Shown: positions 1 to 6,204 of the stretch, piece after piece | Layout of the letters: every line of letters starts with the position of its first letter | Position numbering within the stretch: the first letter of the stretch is position 1 | Origin: DATLFI01 sp035524895 | GTDB taxonomy: Bacteria; Acidobacteriota; Thermoanaerobaculia; Multivoradales; Multivoraceae | DNA length: 7,449 nt | Reading direction: 5' to 3' | Assembly (NCBI GenBank): GCA_035524895.1 | Contig: DATLFI010000020.1 | Coordinates: 1-7,449, forward strand | Program-made: the position numbers and the translations under genes | The notes under the pieces: generated by a model | The model's input: only the letters and a program-made list of their open reading frames with translations | The model's database searches: none | Told to the model about the DNA's origin: nothing

Positions 1-18
1 GAAGGCTCGGACGCATAA

Positions 19-33
19 GCGGCCGTCGGCCGC
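19..33. repeat. Short perfect inverted repeat upstream of the HTH-permease gene
   Basis: GCGGCC (19-24) and GGCCGC (28-33) are perfect inverted arms around a 3-base loop. No T-run follows, so an intrinsic terminator for an upstream gene is not well supported. It could be a regulator half-site pair or a chance palindrome in GC-rich DNA. Confidence 0.35.
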
Positions 34-65
34 GAGCAATCGCGAGCACTTTCACGCCAGCACTT
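31..65. repeat. Paired short direct repeats in the 5' region of the HTH-permease gene
   Basis: A 10-base unit is repeated in tandem at 31-40 and 41-50 (CGCGAGCAAT, CGCGAGCACT; 9 of 10 identical). AGCACTT then occurs at 45-51 and again at 59-65. The 10-base spacing places the first copies on the same helix face, which would suit a regulator-binding site just upstream of a gene that itself encodes an HTH domain. Binding is inference. No convincing -35/-10 pair was found here; TAGGAT at 65-70 is only a weak -10 match. Confidence 0.3.
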
Positions 66-113
66 AGGATGCATCCGCAACCTCCGCCCCGGGGGTGCGT
101 CGAGGAAGTCGAC

Positions 114-2912
114 ATGCGGGTTCGTCTCCGGCACGAACGACTGGCCGAGGAGCTGGCGAGGCGTCCCTTGACGCTCAATCGCTGGGCGCAGATCCTCGGC
201 CTGTCGAGCGGCCATCTCTCCGAGCTCACCACCGGCAGGCGGCGCTATCCCACGGGAGGGACGCGCCAAAAGCTGCTGCACGGCCTCGGGCTCCAGTTCG
301 AAGACCTCTTCGAGGTAGAGCAGCCGGGCGATATACATGTTCCAGCTCGTGGAACGTCGATATCACCGGTGGAGCCTGGGACTGAGGTGGCTCCGAGGTG
401 GGATCGAGGCGCGACCGTTGCGCGCCCTCGGGCACGATCGGTCCGGAGTCGGCCCGCTCCACCACAGGGGGCGGACATGAACCTGTTCTCGGCATTGGTC
501 TCCGAGCTGCGGCTCGCGCTGCGGCTCCTCGCGCGCCAGCCTGGCTTCGCGCTCGCCGCGGTCGCGACACTCGCCATTGGCATCGGCGCCAACTTCGCGC
601 TCTTCAGCCTGGTCAACGCAGCGTTGCTGCGGCCCTACCCTTACGACGACCCGGAGCGCATCGTCGACGTCCGCGGCAGAAAGCCCGCGGAAGGCGGCGG
701 CATGTACTTTTCGAACTGGTCGTGGCTGAACTACCTCGACCTGGCGGAGCGCGCCCGCGGCGTCATCGACCTGGCGGCCTGGGACTGGGAGCCGTTCTCG
801 CTCGCCGGCGGCGACCGGCCGATCCGGACCGGCGGGGGCCAGGTGACCGCGAACTTCTTCGACGTGATGGGAGTACGGCCGCTGCTCGGTCGCACGTTCA
901 CCGAGGAGGAGCGCGCCGGCGACGAGCGCCTGTTGGTGCTGGGCGAGGCGATCTGGCGCAACCACTTCGGCTCCGACCCCGCGATCGTCGGCCGCGCGGT
1001 CACGCTCGACGGCGCGCCGGCCACCGTGCTGGGCGTGATGCCGGCGCACCTCGACCATCCCGACATGTCGGCGATCTGGGTGCCGCTGCGTGCCGGCACC
1101 GACCCACAGTCCCGCGGCTCGAACTGGACTCGCATCTACGGGCGTCCCGCGCCGGGCGTGGAGGTCGCGTCCGCCGACGAACGGCTTCGCGTGATCGCGC
1201 AGCAGCTTGCTGCCGACCATCCCGAGTTCAACGAGGGGCTCACGAGCTTCGTGCGGAGCTTGCGCGAAGACGAGATCGGCGAGGGACGTCCCCTTTTCTG
1301 GGTGCTGCTTGCGGTGGTCGTCGTGGTGCTGCTGATCGTCTGCGCGAACGTGGCGAACCTCCTGCTGTCGCGCTCGACCGAGCGCCGCGAGGAGATGGCG
1401 CTTCGCGCGGCCCTCGGCGCGGACCGCCGCCGGTTGCTGACGCAGCTCCTGGTCGAGGGCGCGGTGCTGGCGGCGCTCGGCGTGGGCGCTGGCGTTCCGC
1501 TCGGGTTCCTCGCTCTGCGCGGCGCGCGGCGGCTCATCCCGGTCGAGCTGCCCGCTTGGTTCGACCTCTCGCCCGACGCGCGCGTTGCCGGCTACACCGC
1601 TGGGGTCGCGGTTGCGGCGCTGGTCCTCTCGTCTCTGGTGCCGGCGCTGCGCACCTCGCGGCCACTATCCGCGGCCGGCTCGCGCCGCGGGGCAGCCGGG
1701 ACCGTGCGGGCCGGACGCCTTCGCTCCTCGCTGGTCGTGGCGCAGGTGGCGCTGTCAGTGCTACTGCTCGTGGGCGCGGTGCTCATGGTCAAGAGCTTCG
1801 CGACACTCGGTCGCGTCGACCCCGGCTTCGACCCTGCGGGGAAGCTGGTCCTCGGGATCGATCTGCTGGCGCTGCGCAGCGTGCCGGCGGAGGAGCGCGC
1901 GCCGCGCTTCGAGCGCATTCGCGAGGCCCTGGCGGCGACCCCGGGGGTGGCCTCGGTGGGGGCGATCGACCGCATCCCGCTCGGCACCAGCACGTCCATG
2001 CAGGGCGTGGCGGCGCGCGACAGCGAGCTCGGCGAGGACGGCGCTACAGCGGTGGTGTCGCGCGTGACGCCGGGCTACTTCGATGCGATCGGCCTCGCGG
2101 TGTTGGAGGGCAGCGACTACGCGTGGCCGCTCGAGGCGACTGCCGGCGAGGAGATCGTCGTCAGCCTGGACCTCGCCGAGCAGGCGTGGCCGGGCCAGAG
2201 CGCGATCGGCCGCGAGGTCGGCTTCCTCGGGCACGGCGACGGCGAGGTCGCCTGGCGCCGCGTGCGCGCGGTGGTTGGCGACGTACGCCACTTGGGTCTC
2301 GAGCGCGAGAGCTATCCGGGGGTCTACCTCGCCGACGGCAGCACTGCCATGACCCGCTCGACCTGGGTTCTCCGAGGTGACGCCTCGGCCGCCGGCGGCA
2401 CCCTCGATCCCGACGCGCTCGCCGATGCCGCGCGCGCGGCTATCGCGGCGGTCGACCCGTCGCAGCCGCTCCACGACGTGATGGCACTCGAGGAGCTCGT
2501 GGCGCGCTCGCTGTGGAACGAGCGCTTCTTCGCCACCGTCTTCTCCGTCTTCACCGCAGTTGCGCTGCTGCTCGCGGCGATCGGGCTCTATGGCTTGCTC
2601 GCCTACGTGGTCGCGCTGCGCCGCCGCGAGGTCGGGGTGCGCATGGCGCTCGGCGCCGGGCGCAGTGCAGTGGCGGGCATGGTCGTCGGGCAAGGGCTGC
2701 GGCTCGTCGGCATCGGGCTGCTCCTGGGTCTCCCGGCGGCGGTGCTCGCCGGGAGGGCGCTCTCGGGGTTGCTCTACGGCGTCGAGCCGATCGATGTCGC
2801 GGCGCTGGTGCTGTGTCCGCTGCTCCTGCTGGCGGTCGCCGCAGTGGCGATCGTGCTGCCGGCGCGCAGGGCGGCGGCCTGCGACCCGGCGGTCACGCTT
2901 CGCGGCGAGTGA
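114..2912 (+). CDS. XRE-type HTH fused in frame to an ADOP-like duplicated FtsX/MacB permease
   Basis: A 932-residue membrane protein. Residues 1-75 form a small XRE-like helix-turn-helix; the recognition region is about 21-43 and includes NRWAQILGLSSGHLSEL. Residues 76-121 are a Pro/Arg-rich linker. From Met122 it is a complete permease: first membrane helix about 144-171, MacB-type periplasmic domain, FtsX helices about 393-420, 445-470 and 490-512. A second copy follows, with helix 539-558, another periplasmic domain and three C-terminal helices ending PARRAAACDPAVTLRGE. This duplicated architecture without an ATPase gene nearby matches the acidobacterial duplicated orphan permeases, whose substrate is unknown. 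The start at 114 is chosen for GAGGAAG at 102-108, five bases upstream; an in-frame ATG at 69 has no good ribosome site. A second strong start at 477 would give an 811-residue permease alone. Known ADOP regulators are usually PadR-type, so an XRE domain is unusual. The permease call is firm; translation as one chain is not. Confidence 0.85.
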   Translation: MRVRLRHERLAEELARRPLTLNRWAQILGLSSGHLSELTTGRRRYPTGGTRQKLLHGLGLQFEDLFEVEQPGDIHVPARGTSISPVEPGTEVAPRWDRGATVARPRARSVRSRPAPPQGADMNLFSALVSELRLALRLLARQPGFALAAVATLAIGIGANFALFSLVNAALLRPYPYDDPERIVDVRGRKPAEGGGMYFSNWSWLNYLDLAERARGVIDLAAWDWEPFSLAGGDRPIRTGGGQVTANFFDVMGVRPLLGRTFTEEERAGDERLLVLGEAIWRNHFGSDPAIVGRAVTLDGAPATVLGVMPAHLDHPDMSAIWVPLRAGTDPQSRGSNWTRIYGRPAPGVEVASADERLRVIAQQLAADHPEFNEGLTSFVRSLREDEIGEGRPLFWVLLAVVVVVLLIVCANVANLLLSRSTERREEMALRAALGADRRRLLTQLLVEGAVLAALGVGAGVPLGFLALRGARRLIPVELPAWFDLSPDARVAGYTAGVAVAALVLSSLVPALRTSRPLSAAGSRRGAAGTVRAGRLRSSLVVAQVALSVLLLVGAVLMVKSFATLGRVDPGFDPAGKLVLGIDLLALRSVPAEERAPRFERIREALAATPGVASVGAIDRIPLGTSTSMQGVAARDSELGEDGATAVVSRVTPGYFDAIGLAVLEGSDYAWPLEATAGEEIVVSLDLAEQAWPGQSAIGREVGFLGHGDGEVAWRRVRAVVGDVRHLGLERESYPGVYLADGSTAMTRSTWVLRGDASAAGGTLDPDALADAARAAIAAVDPSQPLHDVMALEELVARSLWNERFFATVFSVFTAVALLLAAIGLYGLLAYVVALRRREVGVRMALGAGRSAVAGMVVGQGLRLVGIGLLLGLPAAVLAGRALSGLLYGVEPIDVAALVLCPLLLLAVAAVAIVLPARRAAACDPAVTLRGE
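466..479 (+). promoter_or_regulatory. Internal Shine-Dalgarno and ATG for a stand-alone permease
   Basis: AGGGGG at 466-471 lies five bases before an in-frame ATG at 477. The protein from this ATG begins MNLFSALVSELRLALRLLARQ, the expected N-terminus of an FtsX/MacB-type permease, with the first membrane helix about 22 residues in. This supports initiation here, giving 811 residues, a usual ADOP length, whether or not the longer fusion is also made. Confidence 0.6.
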
Positions 2913-2933
2913 GCGGGTCCCTCCTGCGTCGGA

Positions 2934-2956
2934 CCATCGAGAGTTACACTCGACGG
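2934..2956. repeat. Inverted repeat upstream of vapB, possible operator
   Basis: CCATCGAG (2934-2941) and CTCGACGG (2949-2956) form eight-base arms with one mismatch around seven bases. The repeat lies 21 bases after the permease stop and covers the candidate -35 of the toxin-antitoxin promoter. No T-tract follows, so an operator is a better reading than an intrinsic terminator, but neither is proved. Confidence 0.4.
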
Positions 2957-2987
2957 GCAGTGCATGCATAGTGCATAATACATGCAT
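2950..2987 (+). promoter_or_regulatory. Putative vapBC promoter with ATGCAT operator repeats
   Basis: CATAAT (2974-2979) matches a -10 hexamer at five of six bases. TCGACG (2950-2955) matches TTGACA at four of six with an 18-base spacer. Self-complementary ATGCAT occurs at 2964-2969 and 2982-2987, centred 18 bases apart, with a further GTGCAT at 2971-2976 between them. TGCATG (2961-2966) and CATGCA (2981-2986) form an inverted pair flanking the -10. VapB-type antitoxins normally repress their own operon by binding such repeats. Transcription from this -10 would begin about at the vapB ATG. Confidence 0.5.
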
Positions 2988-3234
2988 GGCGACGAAGACT
3001 ATCTCCCTCAAGGAAGAGGCTTGGGAGCGTCTGAGGGCTGCGCGCCGCAGTCCGGAGGAGTCGTTCAGCCAGGTGATCCTGCGGGCCGAGTGGCCCGAGA
3101 GGGCCGTCCTGGCGCGCGACTATCTCGAGGCCTGCAGGAAGCACGGCCCCACGCTGTCGCTGGAGGCTCTCGACCGGATCGAGGCGCTCGATCGGGGCGA
3201 CCTGCCTCCCGAGAACAAGTGGAAGAGCACCTGA
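2986..3234 (+). CDS. vapB: VapB-family antitoxin
   Basis: An 82-residue protein expected to bind and neutralise the toxin encoded immediately downstream and to repress its own operon. The N-terminus MATKTISLKEEAWERLRAAR, followed by a SPEESFSQVILR segment, is typical of the VapB-type antitoxin family once called DUF217 (PF02697): a short DNA-binding strand and helix, followed by a toxin-binding tail. The tail (about 35-82) is charged and ends PPENKWKST. The ATG at 2986 is chosen because the family signature begins exactly there. There is no Shine-Dalgarno upstream, and a -10-like CATAAT ends seven bases before it, so the mRNA may be leaderless. The same frame is open further upstream to 2560, but that part lies inside the permease gene and is spurious. 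The stop overlaps the start of the toxin gene, the usual arrangement for translational coupling. Confidence 0.87.
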   Translation: MATKTISLKEEAWERLRAARRSPEESFSQVILRAEWPERAVLARDYLEACRKHGPTLSLEALDRIEALDRGDLPPENKWKST

Positions 3235-3620
3235 TCCTCGAGACCACCTTCCTGGTCGATTTGGAACGGGAGCTCGTGCGCAGGGAGAACGGACCTGCCC
3301 AGCGCTTTCTCGAGTCGAATCCGGAAGCGAGGCTGTGCGTCACGTTCACCATCGCGGGCGAGATCGCTGCGGGCAGCAGCCTTCGTGAGCGTGACCGCTG
3401 GGAGAGCTTCTTGTCTCCGTTTCGAGTGCTGGGCTGGAATCGCGGAATCAGCTGGACGTACGGGCAGCTCTACCGTTACCTGAGCGAAAACGGATTGCTG
3501 ATCGGCGCCAACGACTTGTGGATCGCCGCCACCGCGATCGCGCACGACGTGCCGTTGGTCACGGCCAACGAACGCCACTTCGCCCGAGTCCCAGACCTCG
3601 ACGTCCGCGCGTACCGCTGA
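3219..3620 (+). CDS. vapC: VapC-family PIN-domain ribonuclease toxin
   Basis: A PIN-domain toxin of 133 residues from GTG 3219, or 129 from CTG 3231. VapC toxins are metal-dependent RNases that cleave tRNA or rRNA until bound by VapB. The PIN landmarks are in order (GTG numbering): N-terminal strand LILETTFLVD (5-14), central acid E48 in AGEIAAG, D99 in IGANDLWIAATAIA, and the TANERHF segment (115-121) with N117 near the fourth acidic position. The first acidic position, normally Asp in the LLDTS motif, is Glu8 here. The start is uncertain. VapC proteins usually begin two or three residues before this motif, which fits CTG 3231. That codon follows GGAAGAG (3221-3227) and overlaps the vapB TGA as CTGA. 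GTG 3219 is the nearest conventional start and overlaps vapB by 16 bases. Either way the genes are coupled. The family call is firm. Confidence 0.87.
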   Translation: MEEHLILETTFLVDLERELVRRENGPAQRFLESNPEARLCVTFTIAGEIAAGSSLRERDRWESFLSPFRVLGWNRGISWTYGQLYRYLSENGLLIGANDLWIAATAIAHDVPLVTANERHFARVPDLDVRAYR

Positions 3621-3670
3621 GCTCGAGCTCGTGGGGCGCACTTCCTGAGTGGTCTCGCTGGGCAGGTCGT

Positions 3671-5992
3671 CTATTCGCCCGGCCGGTATCGCCTGCGCGC
3701 GCGCCGCTCGACGTCCTCGCGGTAGTACGCGACCTCCTTGAACTGGGCTGATGCGTAGCGCTGGGCCTGGTCGTCGAAGTGCGGCGACGCGGCGTCGCTG
3801 CTCTGGCCCCCGGCAAGCAGGCTGAGGGCGCGCACTCGCGGGCCGAACTCGACTACGGCGACGAAGCTGTTGCCGCGGGTGCCGTAGAGGCGCTTCGTGC
3901 CCTGATCTCGGCCCGGGGCGAACGAGGCGAGCGCGCCCCAGTTGCCCGACGCCATCGCCACCGGGAGGCTCGGCTTCGCGTCGTCGAAGCCGGCGTCGAT
4001 CGCGCCGTCGAGCCGCTGGAAGCGGTTGATCTCGCCCCACGGCGTGTCCCAGCGGCCGAAGTCCGTGGAAATGTGCTCGACCGCGCGGGAGAAGTGCTCG
4101 AGCCGCACCTCGGCGGGGAGCTCCCGCGCGAAGTGGGCAAAGCGTTCGAGCGGCGGCAGCCCCTTGCCGTGTTCGCTCTCGACCAGGAGATTGGCGTAGA
4201 AGTGGGCGAGTGACATCGCGACCGAGTCGAGCGACACCTTGGTGTCCCAGGCGCGTAGCGCCTCGATCGGCGCGGCGAGGGCGGGGTCCTTGCGAGGCGC
4301 GCTGTCCCATGCCTCGAACAACCCCGGCAGCAGTACCTCGAACGCCGGCAGCGCCGGGTCGTAGGCGAGCTCGATCAGCTCCTCGAGCGTCAGGTCCCGT
4401 TCGGCTTCGAGCTCCTCGAGCACGCGGACGGCGTGGATGCCGCGGAAGTTCTCGGCGTCGGGAGCCATGTACCGGGGGTAGTCCTCGCGCTGCGGGCTGT
4501 GCTCGGCGGCTGATGTGAACGGGGTCGAGTTGGCGTTCTGGATCCAGGCGTTCGGCGGGTTGAGCACCGTCACGATCTCGTCGACGGTGTGTAGCCCCTG
4601 CCAGTCGGTGGCGGGGTCGCTACCGTCGACGGGCTTCGAGAAGTCGATCGCGGGGTCGCGGCGCGGCACGAAGTTGCCGTGGTAGTAGGCGATGTTGCCC
4701 TCGGCATCGGCGAACACCGTGTTGTTCGACGAGTTGGTGCGGATGTCCATCATCTCGCGGAACGACTCGTGGCCGGTGGTCTTGGTGCGCAGGTACGACT
4801 GCCGGAGCGCGTTCACGGGGTCCCAGTTGATCTTGGTCGCGACCCACTCGCCGTCGAGCTGGTGGGTGATCGGGCCGTGGTGGGTGCGGTAGGTGGGGAA
4901 CGTGCGCTCGCGCAGCTCCTCGCCGTCGCGGTAGCGCAGGGTGACCTTGTCGACTTCGACCTCGCGCTTCTCGTCGCCGTAGGAGTAGAGCAGGCGGCCG
5001 TCTCGCTCGGAGACCTCTTCCACGAACTCGTCGAGGAAGTCGACGCCGGTCGAGGTGTGCATCCAGCCGTTGTTCCGGTTGAAGCCCTGGTAGACGAAGA
5101 ACTGTCCCCAGGTCACCGCACCGTAGGCGTCCAAAGCGCCGCCAGGGGCGTCCAGGAGGCCGCCCGAGGAGTCGAGGCCTTCCTCGCTCGCGACGTGCAC
5201 CTCGCCGCGGAAGTAGAACGAGGTGTGCGGGTTGATCAGCAGCATGGCGTGGCCAGAGCGCGTGAGAGCGCCGGCAATGGCGAAGCCGTTCGACCCTTGC
5301 GGCTCGCTGGTGTCTTCGAGCTGCTCGAGGAGGCCTCCGCGCTCGCTGCCGCGCGGCTCGATGCCGGCGTCCGCCATCGCCGCCGCCTCCGCGACGGGCT
5401 CAGTGACGGGCTCGGCGGTCGCACCGTCCCGGCCCAGCGGGCCGTAGAGCTCCTCGATGCCTTCGAGCCCGATCGCCTCGATGTCACCGCCGATCGAGCC
5501 CTCGAAGAAGTACATCGGCATCCACGGCTCGAACCGGGTGAGCAGCCGCGGCTTCACGTCAGAGTGCGTGTGCAGGTAGTAGTTGACGCCGTCGGCGAAC
5601 GCGACGCACAGCTCCTGGAGCCACTCGGGAGCGGACTCGTACGCGGCGCGCGCCTCCTCCTCGGTCATGTAGAGGCGCGCGCGGAGGTCGGAGAACAGCG
5701 CCTTCTCGCCCTCGACCTCTGCCAGCCTGCCGATCGCCCACACGTAGTTGCGCTCGACGCGCGGGAAGTCGTCCTCGCTTTGCACGTAGAGCAGCCCAAA
5801 GACGGCGTCGGCGTCGCTCTTGCCGTAGACGTGCGGCACCCCGAAATCGTCGCGGTAGATCACGACGTTCCGAGCGTGCTCGAGCTGGCGCTCGAGCTCG
5901 GGGTCGCGCGGCTCGCGACGGCAGCCGAGGTCGAGCAGCGGGACCAGGAGGCAGATCGCGGCGAGTGCGCGTGGCAGTCGCGAAGCCTTCAT
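3671..5992 (-). CDS. Exported penicillin acylase family Ntn-hydrolase
   Basis: A 773-residue precursor of the penicillin acylase family (PF01804), which includes beta-lactam acylases and acyl-homoserine-lactone acylases such as PvdQ. Residues 1-24 are a signal peptide ending LLDLGC. The alpha part opens with VIYRDDFGVPHVYGKSDAD. A Glu/Ala/Pro-rich spacer (about 183-233) leads to GSNGFAIAGA, where Ser234 is the expected autocatalytic cleavage point and nucleophile of the beta subunit. His256, 22 residues later in LLINPH, matches His23-beta of PvdQ. NPPNAWIQNANSTPF (about 479-493) carries the likely oxyanion-hole Asn. The C-terminal part has the typical ASGNWGAL, YGTRGNSF, SPHFDDQAQRYA and RYRPGE. 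Precursor length is normal. The start at 5992 is chosen because GGAGG lies nine bases upstream and the signal peptide begins there; ATG 6016 would add eight residues. Activity is probably periplasmic amide hydrolysis. AHL, lactam or other substrates cannot be distinguished from sequence. It converges on vapC with a 50-base gap. Confidence 0.92.
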   Translation of the reverse strand: MKASRLPRALAAICLLVPLLDLGCRREPRDPELERQLEHARNVVIYRDDFGVPHVYGKSDADAVFGLLYVQSEDDFPRVERNYVWAIGRLAEVEGEKALFSDLRARLYMTEEEARAAYESAPEWLQELCVAFADGVNYYLHTHSDVKPRLLTRFEPWMPMYFFEGSIGGDIEAIGLEGIEELYGPLGRDGATAEPVTEPVAEAAAMADAGIEPRGSERGGLLEQLEDTSEPQGSNGFAIAGALTRSGHAMLLINPHTSFYFRGEVHVASEEGLDSSGGLLDAPGGALDAYGAVTWGQFFVYQGFNRNNGWMHTSTGVDFLDEFVEEVSERDGRLLYSYGDEKREVEVDKVTLRYRDGEELRERTFPTYRTHHGPITHQLDGEWVATKINWDPVNALRQSYLRTKTTGHESFREMMDIRTNSSNNTVFADAEGNIAYYHGNFVPRRDPAIDFSKPVDGSDPATDWQGLHTVDEIVTVLNPPNAWIQNANSTPFTSAAEHSPQREDYPRYMAPDAENFRGIHAVRVLEELEAERDLTLEELIELAYDPALPAFEVLLPGLFEAWDSAPRKDPALAAPIEALRAWDTKVSLDSVAMSLAHFYANLLVESEHGKGLPPLERFAHFARELPAEVRLEHFSRAVEHISTDFGRWDTPWGEINRFQRLDGAIDAGFDDAKPSLPVAMASGNWGALASFAPGRDQGTKRLYGTRGNSFVAVVEFGPRVRALSLLAGGQSSDAASPHFDDQAQRYASAQFKEVAYYREDVERRARRRYRPGE

Positions 5993-6069
5993 CGTTTCGA
6001 GCCTCCAGGAACGCATGACTTCTCGCGAGCTCGTGCATCGTAGCGAGTCCTCAGGGGCGGGCGGTGGCG

Positions 6070-6108
6070 CCCTCTCTCGTGGAGCGGGAGAGGGTTAGGG
6101 GTGAGGGC
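6070..6108. repeat. Hairpin repeat of the GGGAGAGGG-TTAGGGGTGAGGGC dispersed type
   Basis: CCCTCTCTCG (6070-6079) pairs with CGGGAGAGGG (6085-6094) around a five-base loop, ten pairs with one G-U, followed by TTAGGGGTGAGGGC (6095-6108). The same hairpin-plus-tail pattern is a familiar intergenic dispersed repeat in many GC-rich bacterial genomes; this recognition is from memory. It sits midway between the divergent acylase and propeller genes. A terminator role is unlikely because neither flanking gene ends here and there is no T-run. Confidence 0.55.
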
Positions 6109-6144
6109 CTGGCGTGAGACGCGCGACGCTCGACAGACGGCGTA

Positions 6145-6171
6145 GGAACTCCCTGCCCAGGCTTCGCGTAT
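6145..6171 (+). promoter_or_regulatory. Possible ECF-sigma-type promoter for the propeller gene
   Basis: GGAACT (6145-6150), a 16-base spacer and CGTAT (6167-6171) resemble the -35 GGAAC and -10 CGTA/CGTC elements used by extracytoplasmic-function sigma factors. It lies 33 bases before the ATG at 6205. A conventional sigma-70 reading of TATGTT (6169-6174) is weaker because no good -35 is spaced for it. Short motifs like these arise by chance. Confidence 0.3.
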
Positions 6172-6204
6172 GTTGGGGAGCCGATGTACGAAGGAGGATT
6201 GCCG

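Noticed and set aside
69..113. Upstream in-frame ATG at 69 as the start of the HTH-permease
   Set aside because: It lacks a Shine-Dalgarno, and the extra 15 residues are Pro-rich and outside the HTH, whereas ATG 114 has GAGGAAG at five bases.
398..2380. Long Arg-rich open frame (660 codons) on the + strand overlapping the permease
   Set aside because: It lies in another frame of the permease gene, has low-complexity Arg/Ala/Gly composition and no domain; it is the usual open shadow frame of GC-rich coding DNA.
1761..3011. 416-codon antisense open frame across the permease end and the vapB promoter
   Set aside because: Arg/His/Gln-rich shadow sequence with no recognisable domain, and it crosses an intergenic promoter region.
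3619..3630. GAGCTCGAGCTC palindrome at the vapC stop, considered as a bidirectional terminator for the convergent genes
   Set aside because: It is a perfect 12-base palindrome with no loop and no T-run on either strand; the 50-base gap has no other good hairpin (CACT/AGTG nearby is only four pairs).
4679..6043. 454-codon open frame on the + strand antisense to the acylase
   Set aside because: It is opposite a gene with clear catalytic motifs and signal peptide, and its Val/Leu/Arg/Ala-rich sequence matches no family I recognise.
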